Shown here piece after piece: positions 49,288 to 58,980 of a DNA stretch of 64,000 nucleotides; within the stretch, counting starts at the first letter, position 1; each line of letters opens with the position of its first letter. Both the position numbers and the translations under genes were made by a program. The DNA comes from CAVSJO01 sp963728445 (GTDB lineage Bacteria > Gemmatimonadota > Gemmatimonadetes > Longimicrobiales > RSA9), in NCBI GenBank assembly GCA_963728445.1, contig CAVSJO010000006.1:2046001-2110000 (forward strand), in the 5' to 3' direction. The notes below the pieces were generated by a model. That model saw only the letters and a list, made by a program, of their open reading frames with translations, was not told the origin of the DNA and searched no databases.

Positions 49288-51909
49288 TCACCGCAAGCCG
49301 CCACTCCCGGCCGCGCGGGACCGTGCCGAATCCAGTGCCGTGAGCCAGCCGCGTAGCTGCCGCACGGAAGGTTGCGACGGAAGCACCTGCCGCTCCGTCG
49401 TGCCGATCGCGCCATGCAGCAGTGTGTCCGCCGCCGCGTAGTCCCCGGTGAGCGTGAGCAGCCTGCCGAGCAGCCCGCGCGCGTAGGCGGTATTCGGCGA
49501 TTCAGGTCCCGCGAGACGGGTGCGGATGCGCAGCGCGTCCCGGAGCAGCGGCTCGGCTTCGGCGTAGCTGCCGCGGTCGATGAGGAGCTCGGCGAGATTG
49601 ATCTCGCGGCCGGCGACGTCGCCGTGAACGCGTCGCTCCACCGCCAGCGCTCTGCGGAACAGGTCTTCCGCCTCGGCGGCTTCGCCGGCACGGGCGAGGA
49701 CGAGAGCGAGGGTGGAGAAGGCCGCTGCGGTCGACGGATGTTCGTCCCCGTAGGCGCGTTCGAGGATCCGGAGCTGGCTCCGCGCCATCGGCACGGCTTC
49801 GGCAAGGTTGCCGGACTGCGATAGATAATCGGCGAGGTCGCCCAGCGCGGACGCCGTCATGGGATGGTCCCGGCCATAGACGCGGCGTCGGATTTCGAGG
49901 CCGCGACGAAACAGCGGTTCCGCTTCGGCCCGTCGGGACGCCTGAGCTGCCAGCAAGTATGCGATCTGCATGGTCGCCTGGGCCAATTCCTGCTCGGGAG
50001 CACCGACACGCTCGAAGATGCTGAGGGCGCGCCGGAACTCGCGTTCGGCGTCGTCCGCCCGCCCGCGGCTCCGGAGAATGCTCCCGAGATAGAGGTGGCT
50101 CACACCGGTCAGCGAGTCCTCGGCGCCCAGGGCTGAGATTCGCAACGCAAGCGCACGCCGGTGGAGGTCTTCGGCCGTGATCAGGTCACCGCGATAGACC
50201 GAAAGACTGCCGAGCTGATGCAGGGTGTACGCCAGCGCGGGATCCCGTGACCCGAGGATCCGCCGCTGAATATCGAACGCCTTCCGCGCCACCGAATCCG
50301 CCTCCGCGTACCGGCCCAGCGATCGCAGCGAGAGCGCGAGCTGCCGCAGTGTAGCGGCGACCTCGAGATTGTCGGGTCGCCCCCGTCCGCGGCGCAGCGC
50401 GAGCGCGCGCTCCAGCACGGTGTGTGATTCGTCATAGCGTCCGAGCCCGATGTAGAGGCGGCTCGTGATTTCGAGCATGCTCGCCACCTGTGCCGGATTG
50501 CCGTCCATCCGCGCTGCGCGGGTGACGCCACGCCGCACGAGCTCCGACGCGGTCAGGGTGTCGCCGCGCGCTTCACCGGGATCGCTGGCGTCGAAGAGGC
50601 CCAGCACGAAGTTCGTCACGCCCGCGGCGTCGCGCGATGCGGCCTCTGCACGATCGCGCTGGATGGCCGTCCGGCGTGCCTCCACGCCCGCGATGCTCGC
50701 GCCCGCGACGAGCGAGAGCGCGATCCCGACCGCGGCGATCGTCTCGCGCCGGTGCCGGCGCGCGAAACGGCGCGCGCGGTATCCCGCCGTCTGTCGGCGG
50801 GCGAGCACCGGCAGCCCCGTGAGGTGACGTCGCACGTCGTCGCCAAGCGACTCCGCCGTGGCGTAGCGCTCGTCGGGGTCCTTGCCGAGTGCCTTCAGCA
50901 CGATCGCGTCGAGGTCGCCGCGCACCTGCCGGCCCTGCCCGGGCGACGACCGGTCGGCCGCGACGGAGGGCAGGTCCGGCTCGCGCCCGAGCACCGATGC
51001 CTCCACCTCGTGTACGCTGGCGTCGCGGGAGAACGGCGGCATGCCGGCAAGCAAGCGGTACAGCACGGCGCCCAGCTGATAGACGTCCGTGAGCGTCGAG
51101 ACCCGCCGGCCGAGGATCTGCTCGGGCGCCGCGTACTCCGGCGTGAGCCAGCGCTGGTGCGTATGCGAGAGGAGCGGGTCCGGCGGAGACGTGGGCTGGA
51201 GCAGCTTGGCGAGGCCGAAGTCGAGCAGCTTCACGCGCCCGTCGCGGTCGATCAGAATGTTCGACGGCTTCAGGTCGCGATGGACGATGAGATTGCGGTG
51301 GGCGTACTGAACGGCATCCAGTACTGTCAGGAAGAGCTGAAGGCGCTGCCGAACGCCGAGTCCGCGCTCCTCACAGTACGCGTCGATGGACTGGCCGTCG
51401 ACGAACTCGAGGATCAGATAAGGTTGACCCTCCGGCGTGACCCCGCCGTCGAGTAGACGGGCAATGCTCGGGTGATCGAGCCACGCCAGGATCTGCTGCT
51501 CGGCGCGAAAGCGGCTGCGATCGATGGGCGTGTCGAGTCCGGGGCGCAGCAGCTTGACGGCGACGCGCTGCTCGAAGTCGCCCAGGGCGCGTTCGGCCAG
51601 GAACACGCGGGCCATGCCGCCGCGCCCGATCTCCCGGATGATCCGGTAGGCGCCGAGACGTCGACCGGTCCACTCGGCGGTCGGCTCCGCATCACGGCGC
51701 TCCGCGGCCACCGCGGACGCGAGCGCGGCGGGCGGCGAATCGAGGAAAGCGTGCTTCGCCATCGCGTGCCTGAGCAGCACGTCGACTTCGGAGCGCAGCT
51801 CCGGATCGCCCGCGCACAGCTCCTCGAGGAGCGTCGGCCAATGCGCCGGATCGGCGTTCAGGGCGGCGTCGAGGACCGTTTCGACGCGGTGCCAGCGTTC
51901 GCTGTCCAG
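49288..51909 (-). CDS. Transmembrane Ser/Thr protein kinase with C-terminal TPR domain
   Basis: The kinase domain has GRGGMARVFLAE, the Lys in VAVKLL, HRDLKPSNIL and LDFGLAKLL. A membrane helix (TIAAVGIALSLVAGASIAGV) is followed by about ten TPR-like repeats. Open-frame sequence upstream of GTG 51780 matches the usual N-terminus of this family (ERWHRVETVLDAALNADP, then LCAGDPELRSEVDVLL), but contains no ATG, GTG or TTG down to the stop at 51931. CTG 51909, preceded by GGAGA five bases away, is taken as start (873 residues); GTG 51780 would give 830. It lies downstream of an ECF sigma gene. Confidence 0.88.
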   Translation of the reverse strand: MDSERWHRVETVLDAALNADPAHWPTLLEELCAGDPELRSEVDVLLRHAMAKHAFLDSPPAALASAVAAERRDAEPTAEWTGRRLGAYRIIREIGRGGMARVFLAERALGDFEQRVAVKLLRPGLDTPIDRSRFRAEQQILAWLDHPSIARLLDGGVTPEGQPYLILEFVDGQSIDAYCEERGLGVRQRLQLFLTVLDAVQYAHRNLIVHRDLKPSNILIDRDGRVKLLDFGLAKLLQPTSPPDPLLSHTHQRWLTPEYAAPEQILGRRVSTLTDVYQLGAVLYRLLAGMPPFSRDASVHEVEASVLGREPDLPSVAADRSSPGQGRQVRGDLDAIVLKALGKDPDERYATAESLGDDVRRHLTGLPVLARRQTAGYRARRFARRHRRETIAAVGIALSLVAGASIAGVEARRTAIQRDRAEAASRDAAGVTNFVLGLFDASDPGEARGDTLTASELVRRGVTRAARMDGNPAQVASMLEITSRLYIGLGRYDESHTVLERALALRRGRGRPDNLEVAATLRQLALSLRSLGRYAEADSVARKAFDIQRRILGSRDPALAYTLHQLGSLSVYRGDLITAEDLHRRALALRISALGAEDSLTGVSHLYLGSILRSRGRADDAEREFRRALSIFERVGAPEQELAQATMQIAYLLAAQASRRAEAEPLFRRGLEIRRRVYGRDHPMTASALGDLADYLSQSGNLAEAVPMARSQLRILERAYGDEHPSTAAAFSTLALVLARAGEAAEAEDLFRRALAVERRVHGDVAGREINLAELLIDRGSYAEAEPLLRDALRIRTRLAGPESPNTAYARGLLGRLLTLTGDYAAADTLLHGAIGTTERQVLPSQPSVRQLRGWLTALDSARSRAAGSGGLR

Positions 51910-51986
51910 CTTCGTCTCCGGACGAGGGTCTCACCGCCGGGAAGTGCGGCTCGGCACGCACCACGGCGCCCGGCGGACGTCACCGC

Positions 51987-52511
51987 CTACGCGCCGGCCG
52001 GCTCCATGGCACGCAGCAGGAACGCCCGTGCCTTCACCCAGTCGCGCTCGACCGTGCGCACCGAGACGCCGAGCATCCGCCCGATGAGCTCCTCCGGCAC
52101 GGCGCCGAAGAAGCGCAGCTCGACGACCTGACGGAGCCGCGGTTCGACGGCGTCGAGCTGGTCGAGCGCGGCATCGAGCGCGAGCATCTCGTCTATCTGC
52201 ACCTCGAGCTCACGGTCGGACTGGCTCAGCGACACGGTTCGCCAGGCGCCGCCGCGCTTCGACGAATGGCGACGACGCGCGAAGTCCACCAGCACCTGGC
52301 GCATTGCGCGCGACGCGGCCCCGAAGAAGTGAGCGCGGCTGTCCCATGGCGAGTCGGAATCGGCGCCCAGCTTCAGGAAGGCCTCGTGCACCAGCTCCGT
52401 CGTGCACAGCGTCAGGTCGGCGCCGCGCGCACGGCGATGCCCGCGCGCCAGCCGCTTCAGCTCGCCGTAAACGGCCGAGTAGAGCGCATCGGGTGTCCCG
52501 CCGTATGGCAA
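51987..52511 (-). CDS. ECF-type RNA polymerase sigma factor (Sig-70_X6-like)
   Basis: A 174-residue sigma factor with region 2 (LYSAVYGELKRLARGHRR, ELVHEAFLKL, HFFGAASRAMRQVLVDFARRR shortened) and region 4 (PRLRQVVELRFFGAVPEE, LIGRMLGVSVRTVERDWVKA). Its motifs match the ECF group usually found beside Ser/Thr kinases in Acidobacteria, Planctomycetes and Gemmatimonadota. The start is TTG 52511 with GAGGGG upstream; no better start is in frame, and the first part of region 2 looks slightly short. The kinase gene follows by 77 bases, suggesting that phosphorylation controls the sigma factor or its targets. Confidence 0.85.
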   Translation of the reverse strand: MPYGGTPDALYSAVYGELKRLARGHRRARGADLTLCTTELVHEAFLKLGADSDSPWDSRAHFFGAASRAMRQVLVDFARRRHSSKRGGAWRTVSLSQSDRELEVQIDEMLALDAALDQLDAVEPRLRQVVELRFFGAVPEELIGRMLGVSVRTVERDWVKARAFLLRAMEPAGA

Positions 52512-52803
52512 TTGCCCCTCGGTTGCATTGCTGCTGAACTTCGGATCGGGCCTGGAGCCGCAAAGGGATCGCTGCGGGCTGGCTGGAAGTCGCTCGAATA
52601 TGCCTGGGCGCCTTCCGATGTGTCAATCATTCACTCCTCAGGCGGTGCCCCGGCCGGGGGCCGCAGCCGAAGCCGAAGCCGCGCGTCTGGACCCGGGGTG
52701 CCGGAATCGTCGGCGGGCGACGTCGCCCGACAGGGCAGGCGGGGCTGGAGCCCGCTCCGCGCGCATCCGCCATGCCAACGGCAGCGCCTGGGCTCGAAGC
52801 GGG
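52512..52803. other. Intergenic region without recognised gene
   Basis: This 292-base gap contains short AAGCCG repeats and one copy of the palindrome GGCGACGTCGCC (52716-52727). No promoter could be fixed and no protein-like frame is supported. Confidence 0.5.
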
Positions 52804-53283
52804 CTACTCAGCGACCGCGGCGTCCAGCCCCGCGATGTCGATCTTCTTCATGGTCATCATCGCTTCGAAGGCGCGTTTGGCGCGGGCGGGGTCGGAGCTG
52901 GTGGTGAGATCGAGGAGGCGGCGGGGGGTGATCTGCCAGGAGAAGCCCCAGCGGTCGCGGCACCAGCCGCAGGCGCTCTCCTCACCGCCGTTGCCGACGA
53001 TGGCGTTCCAGTAGCGGTCGGTCTCTTCCTGGTCCTCGGTCACGACCACGAGGCTGACCGACTCGTTTGGCGTGAAGTTCGGGCCGCCGTTGAGGCCGAG
53101 GAAGCGTCGGCCGAGCACGGTGAACTCGACGGTCAGCTCGACGCCCTCGTTGCCGCCGGGAAAGTCGCCTGGGGCGGTGTTCACGCGGTCGACGTGGCTG
53201 TCCGGGAAGGTCGCTGCATAGAATTCGGCTGCCTTGCTCGCCTCTCCGTGGTCGAACCAGAGGCAGGTCACGAAGTCGGTCAT
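52804..53283 (-). CDS. VOC (glyoxalase/PhnB-like) family protein
   Basis: A 159-residue protein of the PhnB/3-demethylubiquinone methyltransferase-like VOC group. Typical segments are VTCLWFDHGEASKAAEFYAA, FTVLGRRFLGLNGGPNFTPN, ESVSLVVVTEDQEETDRYWN and CGWCRDRWGFSWQITP, followed by a helix with AFEAMMTMKKIDI. These proteins are usually metal-binding dimers; a specific reaction cannot be assigned. It stands alone on the minus strand with about 150 bases free on its upstream side. Confidence 0.88.
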   Translation of the reverse strand: MTDFVTCLWFDHGEASKAAEFYAATFPDSHVDRVNTAPGDFPGGNEGVELTVEFTVLGRRFLGLNGGPNFTPNESVSLVVVTEDQEETDRYWNAIVGNGGEESACGWCRDRWGFSWQITPRRLLDLTTSSDPARAKRAFEAMMTMKKIDIAGLDAAVAE

Positions 53284-53431
53284 GGCGTCTCTCCCGGCGT
53301 TTCAGGTCCGTCCTCGATCGGCCAGTGCGATTATGCAGGAGCTGCGCCGTCGGCGCCATGGAGCTGGCAGCGTATCGAGTCCGGCCGGTCTCGTTCATCC
53401 TGTTGGACGGACGCCTTTCAACCCGCGCACT

Positions 53432-54298
53432 TCAGCGCACAGGCGTCCCCACGAAGCAGCCGACCGTATAGGGATACTCGTCCGTGGTGTGATAGTGGTA
53501 CATCACCACCGTCCGGCCATCCCATTCGATGGCGTGGGTGTGACCGTGGCAGGCGTCCAGGTCCGCATCCGTGAGTTTCTTCCCGTCTTCACCATACGAG
53601 CCGTAGATGCCGAAGCCGTCGATGGCGTACCCCACCAGCGAGCTGTGGCCTCCCTGGGCAGCGCCCGCATCCTCGAAGCAGGAGCTCAGGCTGTGGTAGT
53701 GGTACTGGCCCGCCTGCTGGGGATGCCCCTGGCAGTGGTCCTGTACCTCGTGCGCCGCGGCGTCCCGCCCTTCCGCGTCCAGCGCGTTGTAGATGGCGGC
53801 GCCCGTGAGCGCGAAGCCGATCATGCCCATCGGTACGCAGGACGCGGATGCCGCCTTCGTCGGCTCCGCGGGCAGCGTCAGAAGGATGTTCTGCGCGCGG
53901 ATCGAGTTCGGATTGCCATCGTACTGGAACGCAGGGTCTGTCCGCTGGATCGGGAACGTCCCCGTTGGATGCTCCGGCAGGTTGTTGGCGCTCACGATCC
54001 GCTCCGACCCTTGCCGCGTGATGGTGATCTGGGCGTCCGGCCACTCCACCGACCCGCTCACCTCCGGCTTCGCGGTCGGATCCCAGGTGGAGCCCGTGAT
54101 CCACGGCGCCGACCCCTTCCGACCGGACCGGAACGTCTGCTGGCACGAGTATACCCAACCCACTTCCGGCGAGGACGAAACATGCCCGTCGCCGAGTGGC
54201 AGCGCCGCTCCGCCGCTCGCCTCGTGGAGCAGCGCGGAAGCGGTGGGAGAGGCACACGCGATGGCGCCCACCAGCAGCGCGCAGGTTACAGCTTTCAT
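53432..54298 (-). CDS. YHYH-domain exported protein
   Basis: A 288-residue protein with a signal sequence (MKAVTCALLVGAIACASPTA), possibly a lipoprotein through the Cys at residue 15. It contains two YHYH motifs, GQYHYHSLSSC and MYHYHTTDEYPY, together with HGHTHAIEWDGR and DGFGIYG, all features of the YHYH domain family, whose His-rich clusters suggest metal binding. ATG 54298 is chosen over the far upstream frame because it begins the signal peptide. Function unknown. It is divergent from the hemolysin III-type gene. Confidence 0.82.
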   Translation of the reverse strand: MKAVTCALLVGAIACASPTASALLHEASGGAALPLGDGHVSSSPEVGWVYSCQQTFRSGRKGSAPWITGSTWDPTAKPEVSGSVEWPDAQITITRQGSERIVSANNLPEHPTGTFPIQRTDPAFQYDGNPNSIRAQNILLTLPAEPTKAASASCVPMGMIGFALTGAAIYNALDAEGRDAAAHEVQDHCQGHPQQAGQYHYHSLSSCFEDAGAAQGGHSSLVGYAIDGFGIYGSYGEDGKKLTDADLDACHGHTHAIEWDGRTVVMYHYHTTDEYPYTVGCFVGTPVR

Positions 54299-54458
54299 GG
54301 CACACATCCGGTTCGTGGACCGATTCGTTGCGCATGAGTGGACGGATTCCAACCCGGATGTGTTAAAAAGCGGACGCGGCTCCGTGCCCTTCGAAGGAAG
54401 GTGAATCGGCACCGTGGCCCCGAGATTGCACGTGCAGGCGCGGCAAGGAGGCAGGCAG

Positions 54459-55076
54459 ATGTATACGAAGGCAGAGGAGATCTTCCACGCCGCGACCCAC
54501 GGGGTCGGCACGGCTCTGGCCGTGATGGGCGGGGCGTACCTGGTGGAGCGCGCGATCGCCGCGGGCGATCCCTGGCGGATCCTGAGCTTCGGGGTCTACT
54601 CGGCGTCGCTCGTGCTGCTGTACGCGGCGTCGACGGCGTACCACGCGGTCTCGGCGCGCCGCCTCAAGGCACGCCTGCGTGTGCTGGATCATTCGGCGAT
54701 CTACCTGCTGATCGCCGGCTCGTACACGCCGTTCCTGCTCCTGCGTCTGCGCGGCCCGTGGGGGTGGACGCTGTTCGGCCTCGTGTGGGCGATGGCCGTG
54801 GGCGGCGTGGTCTACAAGCTCACGCTGCTGGATCGCTTCCCGCGGGTGTCGACGGCGCTGTACCTGGGCATGGGGTGGGTCGCGCTTCCGGCGCTGCTGC
54901 CCCTCGCTCGACACCTTTCACCGGTGACGCTGGCGTGGCTGGTGGGCGGCGGGCTGGTCTACACGGCCGGGACGCTGCTGTACCACCTGGACCGGGTCCG
55001 CTACGCGCACGTCGCGTGGCACGTCTTCGTGCTCGTCGGCAGCGTCTGCCACTTCATGGCCATCGCGCGCCTGTAG
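54459..55076 (+). CDS. Hemolysin III family (PAQR/TrhA) membrane protein
   Basis: A 205-residue polytopic membrane protein with about seven helices. Family markers are EEIFHAATHGVGTALAV at the N-terminus, STAYHAVS, LDHSAIYLLIAGSYTPF and the C-terminal LDRVRYAHVAWHVFVLVGS; the conserved His and Asp residues make the zinc-binding site of the PAQR fold. Despite the family name, members act in membrane-lipid homeostasis rather than as toxins. AAGGAGG precedes ATG 54459. It converges on the phosphofructokinase gene. Confidence 0.93.
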   Translation: MYTKAEEIFHAATHGVGTALAVMGGAYLVERAIAAGDPWRILSFGVYSASLVLLYAASTAYHAVSARRLKARLRVLDHSAIYLLIAGSYTPFLLLRLRGPWGWTLFGLVWAMAVGGVVYKLTLLDRFPRVSTALYLGMGWVALPALLPLARHLSPVTLAWLVGGGLVYTAGTLLYHLDRVRYAHVAWHVFVLVGSVCHFMAIARL

Positions 55077-55105
55077 GGCGGCGGGCCGACGAACACGCCC
55101 CCCGA

Positions 55106-56305
55106 CTACTGGTCGGCCGTCATGATGAACAGCGGCTGTCCGGCGAACTCGTAGATCGGCCGCAGACGGTCGGTGTTGTAGTGCTTTTCCACGGCCACGA
55201 CCTTCTTCTCTCCCGTGACGCGCTCGAGGGGAACGCTGTCGTAGAGTCCCTTGTGGATGCTCACGAGCTGACCGTATCGCCCCGCCATGACCAGGTCGAG
55301 GGCGAGGTTCCCGAAGGCCATGGGAACGATGGAGTCCATGGCGTCCGGGTCGCCGGAGCGAACGAGATAGCCGAGGCGCTGGTTCACCACGTCGACGCGG
55401 CGCCCGTTGTTGTAGCGGGGAGAGAGGTCCTTGAGCGCGGACGCCACCTGGTCTCCGATGCCGCCGAGCTTCCGGTGCCCGTACTGGTCGGTCTCCTGCC
55501 CCTCGAAGACCATCCCGTCCTGATGAGCCATCGTGGCGCCCTCCGAGACCAGCACGACGGCGTAGCGGCTCGGGTGACGGTTCCGATCGTAGGAGAGCAG
55601 CTCCGCCAGTTGCTCGATCTGGAAGGAATGCTCCGGAATGACGCAGCGGTCGGCGGCCCCGGCCATGGTGGGCAGCAGGGCGGTGAAGCCGGCGTATCGG
55701 CCGAAGACCTCGATGACGAGGAAGCGCTCGTGGGACCCGGCGGAGGTGCGCAGGCGGTGCGTCAGCTCGATCGTGCGGGTCACGCACGTGCTGAATCCGA
55801 TGCAGTAGTCGGTGCCCGGGACGTCGTTGTCCATGGTCTTCGGGATGGCCACGACGGGCACCCCCTCCCGGTTGAGCCGGGCGCCGTAGCTGAGCGTGTC
55901 GTCGCCGCCGATGGGGATGAGCACGTCCACGCCCAGGAACTCCAGGTTGCGGAGCACGTCGGGTGTGATGTCGTTGACGTCGTCCGTGTAGCGGTCGGCA
56001 AGGCGAGCGGGCACGCGGGAGCGGGGCAGATGGCTGGGCCGCGTGCGGGACGTGTGAAGGAACGTGCCGCCGGTGCGGCCTGCCCGATTCACGATGGATT
56101 CGGTGAGCTCCCGGACGAACTCGGAGTTGTCGGCCCCGGCGTCCGGCTCCATGTCCACGAGTCCGGCCCACCCGTGGCGGATGCCGAGGACGCGGTAGCC
56201 TTCCCGCAGCGCCCGGATGGTGATGGCGCGGATGGCCGGATTGAGACCGGGGACGTCGCCGCCCCCGGTGAGAATGGCGAGGGTGCCCTTCGTGGTAGCT
56301 GCCAT
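55106..56305 (-). CDS. pfkA: 6-phosphofructokinase, residues of the pyrophosphate-dependent type
   Basis: The 399-residue enzyme phosphorylates fructose 6-phosphate. It has the GGGDVPGLN loop, the catalytic TMDNDVPGTDYCIGF and the EVFGRYAGFTAL motif. ATP-type enzymes carry GGDGS and a Gly before TIDND; here the sequence is GGDDT (133-136) and PKTMDND (155-161), the Asp and Lys that select pyrophosphate over ATP. A PPi-dependent, reversible glycolytic step is therefore likely. The gene has its own 142-base upstream region. Confidence 0.9.
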   Translation of the reverse strand: MAATTKGTLAILTGGGDVPGLNPAIRAITIRALREGYRVLGIRHGWAGLVDMEPDAGADNSEFVRELTESIVNRAGRTGGTFLHTSRTRPSHLPRSRVPARLADRYTDDVNDITPDVLRNLEFLGVDVLIPIGGDDTLSYGARLNREGVPVVAIPKTMDNDVPGTDYCIGFSTCVTRTIELTHRLRTSAGSHERFLVIEVFGRYAGFTALLPTMAGAADRCVIPEHSFQIEQLAELLSYDRNRHPSRYAVVLVSEGATMAHQDGMVFEGQETDQYGHRKLGGIGDQVASALKDLSPRYNNGRRVDVVNQRLGYLVRSGDPDAMDSIVPMAFGNLALDLVMAGRYGQLVSIHKGLYDSVPLERVTGEKKVVAVEKHYNTDRLRPIYEFAGQPLFIMTADQ

Positions 56306-56447
56306 GACTCGGATGCTGCTCCCGCGCTGCCGCGGGGCGCCCGGCCGTGGCGGAGGTGTCGCGGACGGGCGCCGCCGTCCCGGCCCTGAGAATGCGGGCG
56401 GTACCCCTCCCGTGCAATGCCGGGGCCCCTTGGTCTCCGCGGTCCGC

Positions 56448-58868
56448 CTACTGCGCCCGCATCGTTTCCGTGGGGTCGATGCGCGTGCCCCGCAGGGAGG
56501 GGATGAAGCTTGCGAGCCAGGCCGCCGCGCCGAGTCCGACCAGGACCGCGGCGAAGGTCAGGGGGTCCGTGGGCGTCACCTCGTAGAGCAGGCTGGCGAC
56601 GACGCGGGAGAGCGCCAGCGAGCCCGCCAGGCCCGCGAGGGCCCCGAAGCCCGCCGCCACGAGATACTCCCGCTGGAGCTGCCGCCGGACCTTGCCCGGG
56701 GCCGCCCCCAGGGCCATCCGGATGCCGATCTCCCTGCGGCGCCGGGCCACGGCGTAGGAGACGACGCCGAATACGCCGAAGCCCGCCAGCAGCAGGGCGA
56801 TGACGGCGAAGCCGAGGACCACCGACAGGAGGAAGCGCCGCGTCGCCAGCGAGTCGGCCATGCGCTGGCTCATGGTGGCGAAGCGCACGGGCACGTCCGG
56901 GTCCACGTCCCGGAGTGCGGAGCGCACGGCCGGGGCGATGGCCGAGGCGTCGCCGGTTGTCGGACGAAGCACGATAGTCATGCTCCGGGCCCGATACGGC
57001 CGCTGGACCCAGGAGAAGTAGTACTGCGGGTCCGCGTCCCGCGTGAGGTCCCGTTGCCGGACGCTGCCCACGACGCCTACGACCGTGACCCAGGTCTTCC
57101 GGTCCCAGTAGTCGTCCATTCCGCCGCTCGTCATCTGCTTGCCCACGGCATCCTCGCCCGGCCAGGCCAGCTCGGCGAACGCGCGGTTGACCACTACCAC
57201 GTGAGCGCCGTCGGCGGCGTCCCGGGCGTCGAAGAGCCGACCCTCGAGGAGCGGAATGCCGAGCGTCCTGAAGTAGCCGGCGTCCGCGAGCTGATAATCC
57301 CCGCTGGCGGTGTGGGAGGGACCGTCGGCGACATCGACCATTCCGTTGCTGACGCCTTCCATGGGCGGGGCGGTTACGAGGCCGAAGGAGGCGATGCCCG
57401 GAAGCGTCTCCAGCGCGTTGCGAACCCGCTCGTAGTACAGGCGCTTCGACGCGTTGTCGTCGTACTTCGAAGACGGTGGGTCGAGATCGACCGTCAGCAC
57501 GTTCTCGGACCGGAAGCCGGGATCGACGGAGAGGATCGTCCGGAAGCTCCGGAGGAGGAGGCCGGAGCCGACGAGGAGGACCAGAGCGAAGGCGACCTCA
57601 GCGCCGATCAGCCACTTCCACGTCCGCTGTCGGCGCCGGTCGTCGCCGCCGCGGTTCCCGCCGCGCAGGGAGGCGACGGCGCCCGTCGCGATGCGGAGCC
57701 CGGGAAGCAGGCCGGCGAGCCCCGTCGCCAGGGCCGTGATCAACAGCGTGAAGAGCACGACGCTTCCGTCCAGACCGATGTCGGCGACGCGGGGCAGGCC
57801 GGCCGGCGCGAAGGCACGCACACCGCGTACGACGGCGAAGGCGACGGCGAGGGCAAGGCCGGCTCCGAGTACGCCGAGGATCGCGACTTCGCCGAACGCG
57901 GCCTGGGCGATGCGGCGGCGGCCTGCGCCGAGGGCGTGCCGTACCGCGTACTCGTGTTCCCGGGCCATGCCCCGCGCGAGCGTGCCGCTGCCCAGGTTCG
58001 TGCAGGCGGCGAGGAGCACCAGCACGGCGGCGCCGAGGAGGATCCAGAGCGGCCGCTTCACGTCCCCGACGACCGAGTCCCGGAGCGGTACCACGCTGGC
58101 CTGGCGCGGGAAGTACGCCTCCATCTCCTCTCCAATGGGGGCGTCCGGTCCTTCGGCGAATCGGCGCGTGATGGCGTCGAGCTGGGCGTCCGCCGCGTCG
58201 ATGTCCTTGCCGGGCCGGAGCCGTCCCACCACGACGAAGTTGTGCGACGTCCGGGACGTGCCCAGCTCGTTCAGCTCGAGGGGATACCAGATGTCTGCGT
58301 CGGCGGGAAAGTCGAAGCCCTTCGGCATCACGCCGACGACCTGGACGCGGAAGCCGGAGACGGTCAGGGGATGGGCGGCGAGGTCAGGATCGGCGCCGAG
58401 ATGATCGCGCCAGAAGCCGTCGCTCACCACCGCCACGGGAGCCGCGCCCAGGTGGTGGTCGGACGGCAGCAGCGGCCGGCCCAGGCGGGGCGCGACGGCG
58501 ATGGTGCGGAAGAAGCCGTCGCTCACGCCCGTCACGGACGCGCGCAGGGGCTCGGACGTGCCCAGCACGGTCGTGCTTCCGCCATCCGTGAAGGCCGTCA
58601 TGGAGGTGAAATCGTCGGCCGAGCGCCGCCAGTCCTCGAAGTTGGGCCACGCGGCGTGCATCTCGTGCCCGCCGCCGTTCACCTCGGAGACGCGCACCAG
58701 TCGCCCCGGGTCGGGCAGGTCCAGGGGGGAGAGCAGAACTCCGTTCACGATGCTGAACACGGCGGCGTTTGCGCCGATCCCGAGCACGAGCGTCACCAGT
58801 GCGAGGCCGGTGTAGACGGGATTGCGGCGCAGGGAGCGGAGCGCGAAGCGCAGATCGAGACGGCTCAT
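56448..58868 (-). CDS. ABC transporter permease of the ADOP (FtsX/MacB-like) type
   Basis: An 806-residue membrane protein made of two MacB-PCD plus FtsX units in one chain, the layout of Acidobacterial/Gemmatimonad duplicated orphan permeases. It begins with LDLRFALRSLRRNPVYTGLA, a membrane helix and a long extracytoplasmic domain, then three helices (KRPLWILLGAAVLVLLAACT, then REHEYAVRHALGAGRRRI between helices), and a second such set ending in GTRIDPTETMRAQ. No ATPase gene adjoins it, as is usual for this group. Substrate unknown; export of peptides or lipids, or mechanotransmission, are possible. Confidence 0.9.
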   Translation of the reverse strand: MSRLDLRFALRSLRRNPVYTGLALVTLVLGIGANAAVFSIVNGVLLSPLDLPDPGRLVRVSEVNGGGHEMHAAWPNFEDWRRSADDFTSMTAFTDGGSTTVLGTSEPLRASVTGVSDGFFRTIAVAPRLGRPLLPSDHHLGAAPVAVVSDGFWRDHLGADPDLAAHPLTVSGFRVQVVGVMPKGFDFPADADIWYPLELNELGTSRTSHNFVVVGRLRPGKDIDAADAQLDAITRRFAEGPDAPIGEEMEAYFPRQASVVPLRDSVVGDVKRPLWILLGAAVLVLLAACTNLGSGTLARGMAREHEYAVRHALGAGRRRIAQAAFGEVAILGVLGAGLALAVAFAVVRGVRAFAPAGLPRVADIGLDGSVVLFTLLITALATGLAGLLPGLRIATGAVASLRGGNRGGDDRRRQRTWKWLIGAEVAFALVLLVGSGLLLRSFRTILSVDPGFRSENVLTVDLDPPSSKYDDNASKRLYYERVRNALETLPGIASFGLVTAPPMEGVSNGMVDVADGPSHTASGDYQLADAGYFRTLGIPLLEGRLFDARDAADGAHVVVVNRAFAELAWPGEDAVGKQMTSGGMDDYWDRKTWVTVVGVVGSVRQRDLTRDADPQYYFSWVQRPYRARSMTIVLRPTTGDASAIAPAVRSALRDVDPDVPVRFATMSQRMADSLATRRFLLSVVLGFAVIALLLAGFGVFGVVSYAVARRRREIGIRMALGAAPGKVRRQLQREYLVAAGFGALAGLAGSLALSRVVASLLYEVTPTDPLTFAAVLVGLGAAAWLASFIPSLRGTRIDPTETMRAQ

Positions 58869-58980
58869 GCTCGTCTTCCTGTTGGGCGGGAGCGTGGACG
58901 GGGCACAACCCTATGGACGGGCTGCGGCCCCTTCTGGTTGGAACGGAGGGAGGTGCGGCGAGGTTTCAGCGGGTCGAGCG

